Below are positions 48,181 to 62,094 of a DNA stretch of 64,000 nucleotides, in pieces. Position numbers and translations under genes: made by a program. Origin of the DNA: Ascidia mentula (taxonomy: Eukaryota; Chordata; Ascidiacea; Phlebobranchia; Ascidiidae); the NCBI GenBank assembly GCA_947561715.1, contig OX387200.1, positions 312,501 to 376,500 on the forward strand, written 5' to 3'. Within the stretch, counting starts at the first letter, position 1, and each line of letters starts with the position of its first letter. Below the pieces are notes generated by a model. The model was not told the DNA's origin. It searched no databases and saw nothing but the letters and a program-made list of their open reading frames with translations.

Positions 48181-48195
48181 CGCTAGAGGGCAGCA
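48181..48195 (+). promoter_or_regulatory. CTCF-like motif upstream of SIVA1
   Basis: CGCTAGAGGGCAGCA resembles the core of the vertebrate CTCF motif (CCACTAGAGGGCAG). It lies about 110 bp upstream of the SIVA1 start, at the edge of the long gene-free region. Whether it is bound is unknown. Confidence 0.3.
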
Positions 48196-51100
48196 ACGTG
48201 GGAAGCTTACTCTTGCATGATCAGTTCGTCATGGTTGACTTAACGTGGATAATTTCCAACAGGATTCAACAAAAAACAGGGTGAACAAAGAAATACGAAA
48301 CAAATGTAAATTAAGAACAAAAAAACCTTAATAATAAGAAATACATCTTCTGTTTTAACCAACATGAAACAACAAGGTAGTTGTGATAAGTTTCTCTGTT
48401 TGCTAGCTGTATTAACACCACCAATCAGCCATACATCAAAAACAACACGAGCAAAAATTTCCACTTCCTTAAACACCACCAAGTTAAAGTAAAACATATA
48501 AGTCCTCTAGGAATTTTGTGCTAAAACCCTAATATTTCGCCCACTTGTATACGTAAATTTCTCTCCACACAAAAACCTAATATATTTACTAGTATAAAAA
48601 ACTTAAGCAAAAACAATGGTTGTTTGAAGACTATTACTTTTTTGGTATAAAATACCATAGACCGGTTATATTTCTCTGGTTTAAAAACGTACTTATATAT
48701 CTTAGTTTACGTATTGTGTAAGGTTGCACTTGTATGTGCCAATATTTCATGGTGTCTGAAATCACCAAGGTCTGCACTGTTCAATAATGCAAACCGTGAT
48801 CATCTTACCGCCAAAGTTTATCACATATTCATTAAAGTTTCTATGGGAAGGATTGAAATGGCGAACAATGGGAATTCCGTACTAGCGCAGCCTCTGTTCG
48901 ATGGATGGTAATTCATCGATCGAGGAATGGTAGATGTAGGTACAGCTACTGGGCAGACATCTAACAAGCTGATGTGTTCGTTAACTGGAAGAACAGGACT
49001 CAAGACAATTGCACAGTGAGTAAAAGCAGCAGACGGTTTTCTATAAATAATATTGTGATTTACTGCCCAGCAGCACAAAGCATTGAAAACCCCGGGATCT
49101 CGACTCAATACAAACTCTGATAGGTATGGATTTAAAATCAAAACAATCTCAACTTTAGCCAAATGCAACTTTTCTTCTAATGTTAATTAACTTTGAGAGT
49201 CGTTTTTCTTTTCACATTTTGCTCTTAGATTTACGAGTTTAACAATTTGCTAAATATAAATTGTTGGTTTCAATACTTAAAGCTTATTTTTTCGAGTTTT
49301 CTGCATGTTTTAGGCGCAATCAATTTGAAAAATGCTATTTCAGTTTAGAGCAGACCAACAACGGGTTTTTGGGACATTTAAGATGAAGCACTGGACATCT
49401 CAACCAAAAACAAACGTAATTTTTTTACATCTACAACAAATTGTAAAATTACGGGTAAATCATGTGGGTGTTAGAGGTCATGGCCACCAAAATTATTCTG
49501 ATTTTCGTATTTATGTTGTCAAGTTACCCAACAGCTGTACTTTAAATAAGTAGTTTGACGATCGTTTAAACGACAACTTCTCGGTGATGCCAACGAGCGA
49601 TAAAAAGGCGCCGAGAAACGCCGAGGGCGGTGGTAGATGCGATATCCCGTTATCAGCACTCACCACTCGCTAGAAGCGGAACTTCGCTCGGTTGGGACGG
49701 AGTCGCTTGACTTGGCCTCGCCACGGCGCGGAGACGAATGAAGCCGGCATTTAGTCAGCACTGCGTACTTGGACGTGCGCGTTCACCAGGCCAGTCCGCT
49801 GATGTGATAAATGGCAGATGTTCCAGGTTTTCTGGCACTCCAAGTGAAACATTCGATAGGAGTCGGGTGATAGTGAGTTGATACAGTGAAGTTGTCTGGT
49901 ATGTGAAACCTCACACAGTGTGGGAATAGTTGCAGGGAGAATAGCTGGGGTTGTTCCTCCATCAAGAGTCGATAGGACAGAGTAGAAAATTATCAGACGT
50001 ATTTTGTTGCGTTACAATTGTGGAGTGGAAACACACGCAGTTAAAGTTTTGGCGCTTTTTGTTGACAGAAACATTTATACAGTTGTTGTGCTGAGAAGTT
50101 GTGGTTGGCATGTTTTAATGCTATCCAAAACCTGTGTCATGTGCCACCAACGAACATGTGCTTAAGAAACTCGACTGGGGTTTTGTGATAGTTGAATGTA
50201 ACAACTCCAACTCCATGAGATTTACAAATAAAAACATGAATCAGCGTTAGTTCAGTGGACGACAGGACGCCTAATTTAATAAAACTCCGTCTGACGAATA
50301 ATAACAACGTCCGCCGTGCTGTTTTTCAACGATCTCCTCTAATGACAAGGATTTGCCCTCCGACTTTCGTTATGAAGTGCCAATGTGAAAGAAATGTCCA
50401 CTTTGCGCGGAAAACATGGTAAATTACATGCTTAATACAAGGTAGAATAAGTGAGACAGAAGCTGAAAACAACATCGTACAACGACATTGCGAACAACAA
50501 TTACTATCAATAGTTTGTAACATAATGAGCAGAAAGCTGCCTAAGTTTCAACCGCAGTTAGTCTAGTATACCTCATGTGTTGTTCAGATATATCCATATT
50601 ATATCAAGATTTACGGCGTTTATAAGTTTTCAGTCAACGCAACAACGAAACAGTTGGCACCGAAGTCCCCGCATTGTTTTACATCAAATATCTCAGCAGC
50701 AAGAACGACTGTAAGATATGGGTGTCAAACTTAAACATCTCCACCCCCCTGGGCAGCAAACCGCGTCCGTCGCTTTAAGTGCGACTGTGACGTCACAATG
50801 GAGTGCCGAAGTCGCGTTAGCTTCCCCTCTGCGAGTGTGACGGCATAATACCCACTGTGACATTTGCAACGCGCTACCTCCCGCCGTTCGACGGCTGCCT
50901 CTTTAGAATCCGTCCCTGTATTGTGTTTCCACTTTTGTGGTTTTCGTTGCTCGCGCGCTGCGGGAAAGAGGGGGGACCGCTGTCGCGATTCGCGATTCGA
51001 ATAACGGACGACGGCGTCCGGTAATAGATTGGCTGCAGCATCTGCGGTCAAAGCAACGTAATCCATTCGGTTTGCAAACAGTCACCATGTCCTATCTGAA

Positions 51101-52674
51101 GTAAAAGCTGAGTTGTTATCTGCCCCGCCCAAAACACGCCCCCAGCGGACAGCCACCGAGACGAACAGAATGTGGAATATTTCGCTCGCGATAAGGCCTC
51201 CAAGAACAAGACCGCCTGCGCAGTGCCTTTGGGCAGACCTCTGCACTGCACAATCAGATTGTCATGTGTTCAATTTATTGTATTTGAATCGATTCGCAGC
51301 GGTTTACGCGGTTGGAGGACGCCTGCAGAGGCAAAATTGACCAATTGCTTGTTTGAGAATGTCACCAATTATGAAAATGGTAGATTAGGAACTTGATGGA
51401 TTGTACAAGGTCCGCCTTATGGATGTAGAAGCTTGGGGTATTTCGTCAAGAAGTAGGCTGTGGTTTAACACACTGCCATGATCAGTCGTAATAAGTTCAG
51501 CTTGCAGTAACAGCGTTGTTTGCAGCAGCTTAGTCGGCTGTTGCAATCCAGCGCTAAGTCTTTCTTTGCTTTGTCTTCAACCAGCAGCCGAAAATGGTCC
51601 GGCGGCTTTTGTAACCAAACTGCGAAAACGTCACGACCTTAGCAAAAGCAAAGCATCCAGGCTTGGTTTGTCGGGTGCTGAACAGCGAGGTTTGAGTCTA
51701 TCCTGTGAAACATGGTTGAATATTAGATTTTGATGATTTATACATGTTTGTTCAATGTTGAGTGTCAGCATTTCCTGTGCTACGATGAAGCTAATATTCT
51801 TGAGACAAACATCAACAGATTAAAGCGATTTATTTCACCAGGTTAGCCGAGAGTTGATATATTGTTAGTGTGCCGACCTTTCCAACTGTTTATTTTATTT
51901 CAATTCGAGCTTGTGGTCGGTTATAGTGGATCAAATGCTTTGAAATGTTGTGTCAAATAAATTCAGGAATATTAAAAATAGCGAAGTGAACTAGTTAAAA
52001 GAAGCGCGGAAGATTTCAATGCACAAATCCTCGCTTCACCAGGGAGGCAATATAGAAAGTTGATGTTTTTTCACAAACCTTAGCCACATATTTCAGTGCT
52101 TGTGATTTGCGGGGAAACTTTATTATCGCCTGTTCCTTGTCACTTGTCAGCAGGTCAATACCGACTCACAACACGGCCAGGCAGATGGCCAACTCACGAA
52201 AATCCATAAATTATGTCGTCCTGGGAGCTGTAGCGAGATTGTGACGTCACAAAAGCGACACACTGGACGTCATAATGAGCGAGCGCGTAGCAAATTCAAT
52301 CCCATCAGTGAAAGGTGAGACCACGTCATATTTTCCCTGAAGAGCAGTTCGATGGGGGGATGGCGAAACGAGATATGTGGAAAAAAAACTTTTGGGGAGA
52401 GCTTACGAGCGAAACTTCCTCGTCATCTGGTGGGAGGTTTCGGGTTTTGTCGGTGGTCGTGAGTTTATTGCGTATTAACCGCTACCTTTGAAGGCGAATG
52501 TGTGGAATGGACTTCAAATAAGGTGAAATTTGAATGATTTAATTCGTTTCGTCCGCTTAGAAGTTAGTTGCAATTTTAGACTAACGCTATAATTTTTGGA
52601 GCGAAGAAACGAAATAGACGAACCTAGATTGTTTTTACGTCACAATAGCGATTATGGTATGGACGATGTATTGC

Positions 52675-52800
52675 CGAACGTCACGTGAGCGCGAGATGGA
52701 TTAGGTCACGTGACGTGGCAAGATAATTTATCGGAATCGATAATCGTCGAAGCGAATCGGGTCATTCATTCGAATCGTGTGATTAGCGAACAGCTGTTGT
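52675..52800. promoter_or_regulatory. cluster of palindromic E-boxes and GATA-type sites
   Basis: GTCACGTGA (52,680) and GTCACGTGAC (52,705-52,714) are CACGTG E-boxes. GATAATTTATC (52,722-52,732) is an inverted GATA pair, followed by ATCGATAATCG. GGATTA (52,698) and GATTAG fit K50 homeodomain sites, and CAGCTG is at 52,791. The density of palindromic sites in 120 bp suggests an enhancer or promoter; this is inference. Confidence 0.35.
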
Positions 52801-54328
52801 TCTACATCCATTGTTCGCACACAATGAAAACACTCGGGTTGTTCGACGACTTTCTTGTTAAAATTCCTCGAACTTTTTCGTAATAACCACGTGTGGTAAA
52901 ATCACGATGACGCAGCAGGGGAATACGTACATTTTTTGATAGGATATGTACAGTATGATGTACCACTGTATATAGCCGAAGTGTTGTCCAGTGGCATCGA
53001 CGCACACGTTCTTCACTCATTCGCGAAATCAACCGACCTTTAAACTATTCATAATTAATTTATAAATATTCCCGCCAATATCTGAAGCTTATCTATATGA
53101 CGTCACTGTGTGGTTATGCTAAGTCACTGCTGTATTCATATTGCTGGCCAACACCGGAAGGTATATTGTGAGATAATGACGTCATAATGCAGTTACATGA
53201 CGTCACCAGCGGTGGCGATATTGGAACAATAGAGGTTTGAAATATTTTTGGGCGCAATCCTTCCAGCGGGGGGTAATTGTGAATCCCCCTCAGTGGTGGT
53301 GTCACCTCTAAGTCGGTTGAAGGTCGTCGGTCGACTCTGAAACCCCTTTTCTCCATGCAGTTGATTATTATTACTTCCACATATAGACGTACTTGTTACG
53401 CCCGCTCATATCACATCCGGGTGACATGTTGATGGAAACGCTCAAATGTTTTCGTATCGCCGTTAAATCTTCACAATCTCTCATCCACTTTACGACGTAA
53501 TTTGCTCGTTTTGCGTTTACCTACGGAAGGTCGTTCGTTCGCCGTCCAATCCCATTCTCACGCTATTCTATGATAAGTGCTTCACATACGTGAGGTCTCG
53601 AGCCACAAGTGCTAACTTTCCAGCTTTCCGAATTCAAGTTTTTTTTGCATCTAGAATTCGTGTGAAATTTTATATCACTGTGTGTTGTGGCTACAGTCGA
53701 GGTTTAGTAATCTTTCAGTTTATATGAGGTTGCTTTGGTTACACAAGAGCAAAGTATAAAACAGGTATTGGTCTTTAGTGTGGATAGAATTTTGTTGAAA
53801 GAAGTTGCTTGATGACGTCATAGTTATCTTGTATCGGGAAATTCTCGCATCTCATTGTGGTATATTATCGGGGACTTCCCCTCACTTTCTAATCCACTCC
53901 TCGCTAACGTAAAAACCCCGAGGTCGTTCCGCGCCAATCGTTGTCAGGGCAATTTCCAAAAATTGATCCTGGTCGTGTTTTTACGTCGGGCGACAACGTC
54001 CTTTTCCAACAAGGTCGGGTTGTGGAAGGGAAGGAGGCGGATTGAAAAACCTTGTCAGGATTCTTAGTCGCCAATCTCATGACTCGGAAGCTTTGAAGGG
54101 TGGTTGTGATGTGGGGATGGTTTGGGGAGATTAGATTGTGATGAAAGATTTCAGTTCGCTGTCTGTTATAACCGCCATCGAGACAGTCGGATCAAGGATG
54201 AAAGTTACCCCACAGTATTGTGGTTCGTGTCCGGCCTGATATATTTGAAATACGAACTAATTACAAGCGACAGATGCTGGTACAATTAACTTTTTCAATG
54301 TACCATGTCAGAAACACGTGAGAAAAGT

Positions 54329-54368
54329 CCAAGGTCGTTTGTTTTATGCCAAGGTCGTTTGTTTTATG
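54329..54368. repeat. two tandem copies of a 20-bp unit
   Basis: CCAAGGTCGTTTGTTTTATG occurs twice in direct tandem. Confidence 0.9.
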
Positions 54369-56392
54369 TATTTTGTTAAACAACGTTTGTTCGGTTAATT
54401 GTTTGTGGAAGGGTTTGTGGCATATGTAGAATTGTTTCTTTGCTTTAAATGAACTTTAAATACCTCCAGTGTCTGATCAACATTAGCCCTCACATATAAT
54501 GCGTTTTGCTGTTTCCAAGTGTCACAGTTAATGGTAATTAGGAGGCTGATTTTGGTTATTAGATTTAACCGCTGTTTTTTGGTGACCTTCAAGTGACGTT
54601 CGTTTTTACATAAACAACCAACTTTTTCTGTTCATTCGGCCTTAATTCGCCAAATGCCCTGCCAGCAGACACCCCCCTTGTATGACTGGAACTTTCCAGT
54701 TCGAAAGTGCCAACCCAGGTTGTTGCAAAATCGGCCAAGACGCTCAATTGAAGGATATACTTGAGCACATATATATATCGCCCTTAGGCTATTACAGTAT
54801 TTTGAAAACAACAAACATAAAACAAGCGAAAACATTGAAATTATTTTTGTGCAACGAACTCAAACGCATTTGTCAGTGGTGGATCGGTACGTTTATAAAT
54901 ATTTCTAACTTTAGCTCGAGAACAACTGCGGTGGGAAGAAGGTAGAGTTTAGGTTTTTAAATGGTTGCCACGCAACAGGAGCATGTGACGTGTTTCTGTG
55001 ACTTTCGTCTTCATTTCAGTTGCGTGGTTTGCCAACACTTGTGTAGCTGTGTGTGGGGTGATGGACCGCGAGGCAGCAGGCTGGGTTTCAGTGTAGTAAG
55101 AAGTTGGGTCTGCTTCAATCTAGACACACTGAGATTTTGTGTCTGAGGAAACAAATTTAGCCGAAAAAAGTCCGAACCGAGTGAGTGGGAAATTTCGAAG
55201 GTTTCGTAACAACCACAGAAGAAGTTGAACATATGGGGAAATTGTCAACTGTCAGCACTTTTACTATCAGGACAATATTTACAGGAGCGGTCATACGTCA
55301 GGCAATTTAACCCTTGCTTAAAGCGTTTAACGTTTATGACATCACTATTGGAAATGCCGAAAGAAGTTAGAACAATTTCTGAACGTTTAACTAAACATCC
55401 GAGAAATGGATGAGTGCAAGCAATTTATCAAATGTTTGTTGTCTTTGGGTATTTCCTTAACGAAGTTGGAACAGTGTTGGTTTCGGGGTTTGTGAACGAA
55501 TTAGGGCTAAGTTGTTCACCCAGCAAACCCAGCGGACCGTTCACACCCATTCACCCATTTAGCCCCAGCTAACTCAACCCCGACAAATTTTGCGACGCGT
55601 GAATCCGTTCAAACGGAAAACCAAACTCCAAACCTGGATGTCGGTGTCGGTTGTCATTCAAACGCATACCAGTGGAGTGAGTAAGTTGGTAGGAAGTCGA
55701 ATGAGGATAAGATGGGCTGAGGGGATGCTGCTTCCATTTATGTTTGTATTTTATGATAATATCTTACTTGTGAACAAGTTTAAGTTCTTAAGTTCAGGGT
55801 AGCGATTGTTTGTGTTTATTGTCGTGAATATTACGTCACAATTAGTTTTTTCTTGCACCACTAATGGTTTGCAACCTTGAAAAAACAAACAAGTCTGAAA
55901 GCGTGGGTGTGGAAGAGAGCGCTTTATGGATCTGAGGGTGTAATTACGCGGAGTCCCACCGAGATGGCGATAATCACACAGGAAAGCGATAAAAAGACAA
56001 TCTTTAAGCTGGTTTCGCCGTGAGAGGAATCTTCACACCATGAAACTTTACCACGGGTGCCAACTTTTTCTTATTTTAATAATCGTTTGAGAAACGACAT
56101 AAAACCTCATTTGTATCAAATATCCCCTGATGTTTGGTCGTAACTCCAGACATTCTATATCACGTGACCTCGTTGCCGATTCCAGGAGTTTTTTTGGGGA
56201 GGAATTGTTGTGAGATATTCGAATAGATTTTATCCCCATGCAGGGAACCAGCCCACGTATATACCGACACAGTGAGTGACGTTATTAACAGTTTTTGTAC
56301 TTAAACGTGACCAAGGTGGCGCAGTTGTGTAACGATAAAAAACTTTCACTGTCTGAACATTCCGAATCGGCGTACAAGACAATGAGAATCGA

Positions 56393-56410
56393 ACGATCGT
56401 GCACGATCGT
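56393..56410. promoter_or_regulatory. 18-bp perfect palindrome
   Basis: ACGATCGTGCACGATCGT equals its own reverse complement. It sits 6 bp before a TGACGTCA octamer (56,416-56,423). Confidence 0.7.
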
Positions 56411-59400
56411 AGACATGACGTCAGGTTTACGTTATTGGTATTTTTTATGACACGCTTGTGGTAATTTTGAGTCATGTGCAGTTGATTTTAGTTCATGAAA
56501 TTAGATTTAATCAAATTTTGTGTCGAAGAAAAGATTAAATTGTTGAGTTTCTTTAAATGAAAACAAACGTTAATTTTCCCACAAAAGTTCAACAGAGTTG
56601 AGCGAGTTTGTGAAACATGAATAAAAAACAACCCTAGTTCATTGTCTGACGGGTGCAGCTCAGGATTAAGTGAATAATATCAGCAGTGTAGCTTTCCCTG
56701 TTGTAAAACCCTCTTTTACTGAGATTAATTACTTGTGAAAGGAAATAGCAGACAGCTCTAATTACCGTTCGAACCTCTCATCCAAATGCCTCCATGTCCT
56801 CGGGTGCCGATTGGCCGAATGGTAATGGATGGAAAGTCAGATAAAAGATTTAAATGCTCCAAATGGGAAACAACTGATGAGTTGAAGACTCGTTAATTTA
56901 CTAATTATCGAGTTTTGAATCCATTACCGGTAAACTGTTCACACAGTTTGTTATTGAACAAATATACGAAATTGCAATGTGTTTTAAATACATGGACCGC
57001 TAGTCTTTTATATAGTGTGAAGTTTTTATCAAATGTTGGCGAAATATTATATTTCCATTTCTATTCTGATAAATTAACACCCCGCCATACGTTTATTCCA
57101 TCAAACCCTCATTTCCATTTAAATATCATTGGAATTGTGGCAGGTAAACTTTGCTGATGTTTCTCATATCAGTGAGAAGTTTGAAATTCGTTTTGGTGCA
57201 ATTCACGCAGCAACATCAATATCAAAGACTTTGTGTGTTTTCCCTGAACTAGTGAGACATGTTTATTGTGCAAGCTGACGTAAATGCTGAGGTCTGATAC
57301 ATCAGAGACATCAAGACACGGAGATAGGTTTTGCGCCATTACCATCTGCCGACTCCACCCCGATCGCAATATTTATTGACTTGACCCGAACTCCTGTTTA
57401 TTTTCGCATCCGCGTTTCGAAATTGCGTCGCCCCCGGGGGTAATTTAGCGACCGTGATTGTCCCTTCGTTCTAGAACGCGTCTCCTCGAGATTACGTCAC
57501 AACAATGCACATCGCGGTGCAAATTGCTCCCGAAGGGTGGTAAGGGGGGTTTGCGCACCCCAAGTCGCCCATATTCCACCTGTCATTGCAACTTAGCAGC
57601 AGGTGTTATTATTCTCACATGTGAAACCACCTTTCCCCCTCCACGTCATCGCGATGACCAAAATCCATAATTCGTAATGTTTTGACGTTTTCCTGACCTG
57701 ACGTTTCAACAAAATTGATTTGAGAATAAAGCTCTGGAAATACATCAAAGTACAGACGGTTGAACGCACATGGCCACCTGTTAGACTGGAACAACCCACT
57801 AAAGGTGTTCCAAAGCTCGTTGTGGTTTAGATAACATCGGTTCTCAAATCGACATAAATCGCATAAACCTGTTAAAGCGGATAATTGGTTTCAGGTCAAG
57901 TTATAACGATAAACATTATATACGACTGCCTTTCGCTCCAGCAGTGCCGTTAACATAATGGCGGGAGGATTTCGCTGTATAATGAGAACCAATTATAACT
58001 AAACTGACCAAACTACCACGCGGCAGATTTATTAAATATAACTTGAAGAATGTCAATTCAACATGTTTAATGTCTTTAAGCTGTGATGTGTGAGACGTCC
58101 GTATTCGTCATCACCAGGGTGAAAGTAGCATAATGCGCAACTGCAGAAGGTGTTATCATATGGTGAGGGGCAAGGTACTTAAACTTTGTGGGTGGTTTTG
58201 CAGTTCTACGTTTAGTTTCAAAGTTCAGTTGTAATTCAGTTTAGTTGTAACTTGTAATGAAAGCAGTTTTGTATCTTTGGTTTGATCCTGTGCAACCTAA
58301 CCCTAAACCAAAAACAGTTCCACCCTTTTCAATGATAAACTCCGCAATCAATCATGCCGCAAGCTCATAATAGCTGAGTGCCAACAATAATAGCAAGGTC
58401 GTCACGGGTCACTGCACACGTTGAAAGTGTTTCACGAGAGATTTCCAGCTTTCTGTGGGGGTCGCATTGTTACGTAACAGAGAGGCCGGCGTGGTCAATC
58501 GAGCAGAAAATTTGCCATTAGCTTTCTCTGTGTGGGAATAATGCCAATTGTCTCTGTGGGAAAATTCGAACGCTGTGATTGTTTGAATGCGCAGACATAG
58601 TAAATAGAAATGGTTTCGAGTTAAAATGTTTAGCTTTTAGTAGAAGTGACGTCACTCAAGCCAAACTTTCGTTCTTGGTGCAAATGTTGTGACTCCATCA
58701 TCACTACCATAGTTATCGTAGTTGTGGTGAAGTTCGAGGTAGCGATGACCACAAGACTCTGTGAGCAAACCGAGTTGTAATGCTGGAGTTTGATAATGTG
58801 GCGGAGCAAGTCGCGGCAGAACAGTAGTCATGTTGGAACTTGAAACAAATCCCTGTGTGTTTTCATCAGGACTAGCAAGTGACGTAATTCATGCGTCATA
58901 TGTTGTAGAATACAAAAATTCAATGACAATTATTTGGTGAGAAGACCGGATTACAATGGATAAAAGGTTGAAATCTATAACAGCTAATTCTACTATAGTT
59001 TGTAAAACCCACAATCATGAGTTTTGTAAAATTGTTTTTCTTTGATATTGTGTATGTAAAAGAATTTTTGAAACATGGTTTTTGGAGGTTTCCATCAATT
59101 TTGTAGCAAAGAAGATAATATTTTATTTTTTTACCGTTGAAATAATTGTTTGCTCCCTCTACTGTTTTGGCCAGAGGTCAACCCACTCATCAGGTCGTGG
59201 TTGATCACGTGACATTCTATTTGTAACGAAATATTCTTCAATTATAAATCCATCCTAATGTTGTAATGTTAATATTTCGATTCACATGTGAGCTAAGCAC
59301 CATTAACAATATTCTGTTGCCATTGATTTTTTTCATAACTCAAAGAGACTCAAAATAAGATTTTTTCGGTGAAATCGTGATGTTGGAAAATCCTTTGTCT

Positions 59401-60731
59401 AAGTTGCGTCGTTGAAACCTCAACACAGAACTTAACACTTTTCCTGATAAAGAATGAACTTCCACAAGCTCTTTTCGCCATGTTTTGGAACTTTAAACCG
59501 GCACTTTGTTCTTGTATGACGTAATCGCCTTTGTTTAATTACGTCAGCTGATCTGGAATGGTTTTTCCTGGGGTCAATGCGATTCCACTTTCCCCTCATC
59601 CGCTCAAACCATCGTTTCGTCGCCCCACTGAGGGGATTATGACGAAACAATACCACGTTCTTATTAATATTTTAGTCGCGGAGATCGCCCCCCAGTCGTC
59701 ACAGCGCAAGAAGATTCTTTCAAGCCGCTTTGAGAACAGTTCGCCCAAATCTCGCGCTCCTAAAACTCTCGGCCTTTATTGCGCGCTGTGACGTAATAAA
59801 CGGACTTGTGTCGTAATTATCGGCGACGTTGGTATTAGGGGAGATGCAGTCGCGAGCGTCTCGCTCTCATTTTGCTAAAAGGTTTTCTGTGTGCGATTGT
59901 CGCGGCGCGTTTAACAATGATTGTCGAACACGGCTTGTGGAGAGCTGAAGGGGGTTAGTCGGTTCTCTTCTGTTGCTGACGCGCGCCAGCTGTTTGTGAC
60001 GTAATAGGTTGTCGTCGTCCGAGGATTGAATGCTGTTGCATCTTTATCAGATTGTATGGAATTGTGTACATCAGGTTATGTTGCACGATGGACCAGCTGC
60101 GTGGAAATGATTGCTGTATTTACGTCAACAAACTATATAGTGTGCAGCGTAGTGAAGTTAAGCACGATTGCTTCAGTGACGTAGGAATGATTTTACCGAA
60201 TTTGTGTCGCTCAAAGTTGTCAATATCTTCCGTAATAGTGGGGGTGAGTGGAGGCAAACAAGCAAAGATGAAAGATTGCGAAACGAAAGAATTTACAGAA
60301 AGCAAGAACCTTAGCTACAAGTCAATTAGTTAAAGATTTGCTCAAGTTGCTTCCAGCCTTGCTAGAAACTCTTACATAATCATGGCATACCTAGTCGCTT
60401 TGTGGTCACACACATGCGTGTTGGTTGAGGGAGCATGTATTTCGTAACTTGAACAACAGAAGATGGATGCAAGGTCACCCCCGAGGAGCCAGACGTTCAC
60501 CACCAACTTAGTTTACTTGCTATTTTTAAAAGCAGAAATTCAATTTCGCGCTAATTCAGGTCAAAAGGCGGCACGAATTTTCGAACAAAGAGAATCACGT
60601 GACTTTAGTATCTGATTCGTCACGGGCAAGGACAGAGGCTTTTATGTCGTCATAAACGCTCAGCTCTGCAGGGGCCACCCAGCCATTTTGAAGTGGAGAA
60701 GTTTTCTTGGTCGGATCTTTGTCATTTAGTT

Positions 60732-60820
60732 CGCCCCCCCCCCCCCCACCCCAAGGATTGATGGCTTTTCTGTTTGTTTGACTTTTCATCTACGCTGACC
60801 AACCCCCCCCCCCCCTCCGG
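60732..60820. repeat. two poly(C) tracts
   Basis: A run of about 16 C interrupted once near 60,732-60,753 and a run of about 14 C near 60,803-60,817. The minus strand is G-quadruplex-prone. Homopolymer length may be affected by sequencing. Confidence 0.85.
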
Positions 60821-62035
60821 TCCGCTATCGAACGCGCGTGGTTCGTTTGATTCGGATTGATTCAGAAAGGAGCAACAATCTTTCGCCGCTCTACGCTCGA
60901 TAACCATTACCGTCCCCCGATCGAAGCTTAAGATCCGTTTAATTCTCCCCGACCCCCGGTAGCATTTCGTCGCAGAAAAGCATTCTCTAGATTTCGTCAC
61001 AAAACACGAATTTCTGCCTCAGATTCCGATGCTTTTGCTTCATTTGGGGGGAATTCCAACGCCCAGAATCGCACGGACTGCGTTGTTACATGGAATGGCT
61101 GCGATTAGCTGCAATGTTTCTAATGCCGTTCACACGTATCGTGGTAACTTGTGAGGACAAAGGAATTAAAAGAGCCCTTCAGTCTTACTTTGTATTTGAG
61201 CAACATGGCCTGTTTGCGTGGCAAATAGTTCAGTTTTCTGCATGCTGTTGATGCGAATATACTGCATCCCTTGTTGAACTATTTGGTGCAATTTGCGATA
61301 TATGTTTGTGTTTTGCGACTGCATTTGCCAAAATGTTTTAAGAGTGGGTTTACGTCACGTGTGAAACACGGCCTGTCGTCCCTGCGTTTCACGTAAACTA
61401 CAGGAGTTTGACAGGCGAAAAGACGGCATCATATAACAGCAGTATAACCCTGAGCAGGCGGGTTTAGTAGGTCGTGTCGTCACCGTAGTTTTAATGTGTT
61501 CGCGCTACACGTACAGCCTCGTTATAAGGGGCGATTGTTATGGAGGATCACAAGCGAAACGAGAAGGACAGAAAGACACGACGGCTCCACCCTCCCCATC
61601 GCGACGTCGTTGTCGTGAATTTTTAAACGCGAAATTGCTCCGTCGGGCGCTGTCGTATCGCCGCTCCACTGATGTAGGATGGACTTCCAGCCAATTACAC
61701 CGGCGAAATTGGCGCCGTGATGGCATACTGGTTCGCCGACAGCTCTCAATCGAATGTTATCTGTCGAAATTGTCGGTGTCACGGTGTAGTCTGCCTTCTT
61801 TGGTTTCACGGGAGAGGATGGGGGTAATTTCGCGATTCCGTCGTTTGATCATTAAGTTTTTAGTGAAGTTGGTCGGTTTATGCTGGGAACCTTCGGTGTG
61901 TAACAAATGTCTGGTGTGCGGAGGTTGAACCTTGGTGTTGTTCCCGTCTCCTGTGAAGCAAACTTGTGTCAGAATGCAGCAGTTCAAACCGCAGGTCTTA
62001 GGTGCAGTGAAAAATAATTTAGTGTTTGATTGTGG

Positions 62036-62094
62036 AAGTTGCATCAGTTGTAGAAGTTGCGTCAGTTGTGGAAGTTGCATCAGTTGTGGAACAA
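62036..62094. repeat. 18-bp tandem repeat, about 3 copies
   Basis: Unit GTTGCATCAGTTGTGGAA with small changes (GTAGAA, GCGTCA). Confidence 0.9.

Noticed and set aside
50731-51066. 111-codon minus-strand frame
   Set aside because: No domain, no splice chain, GC-island composition only.
61494-61928. 144-codon Arg-rich + strand frame
   Set aside because: Composition follows GC-rich non-coding DNA; open frames occur on both strands there and none resembles a known protein.
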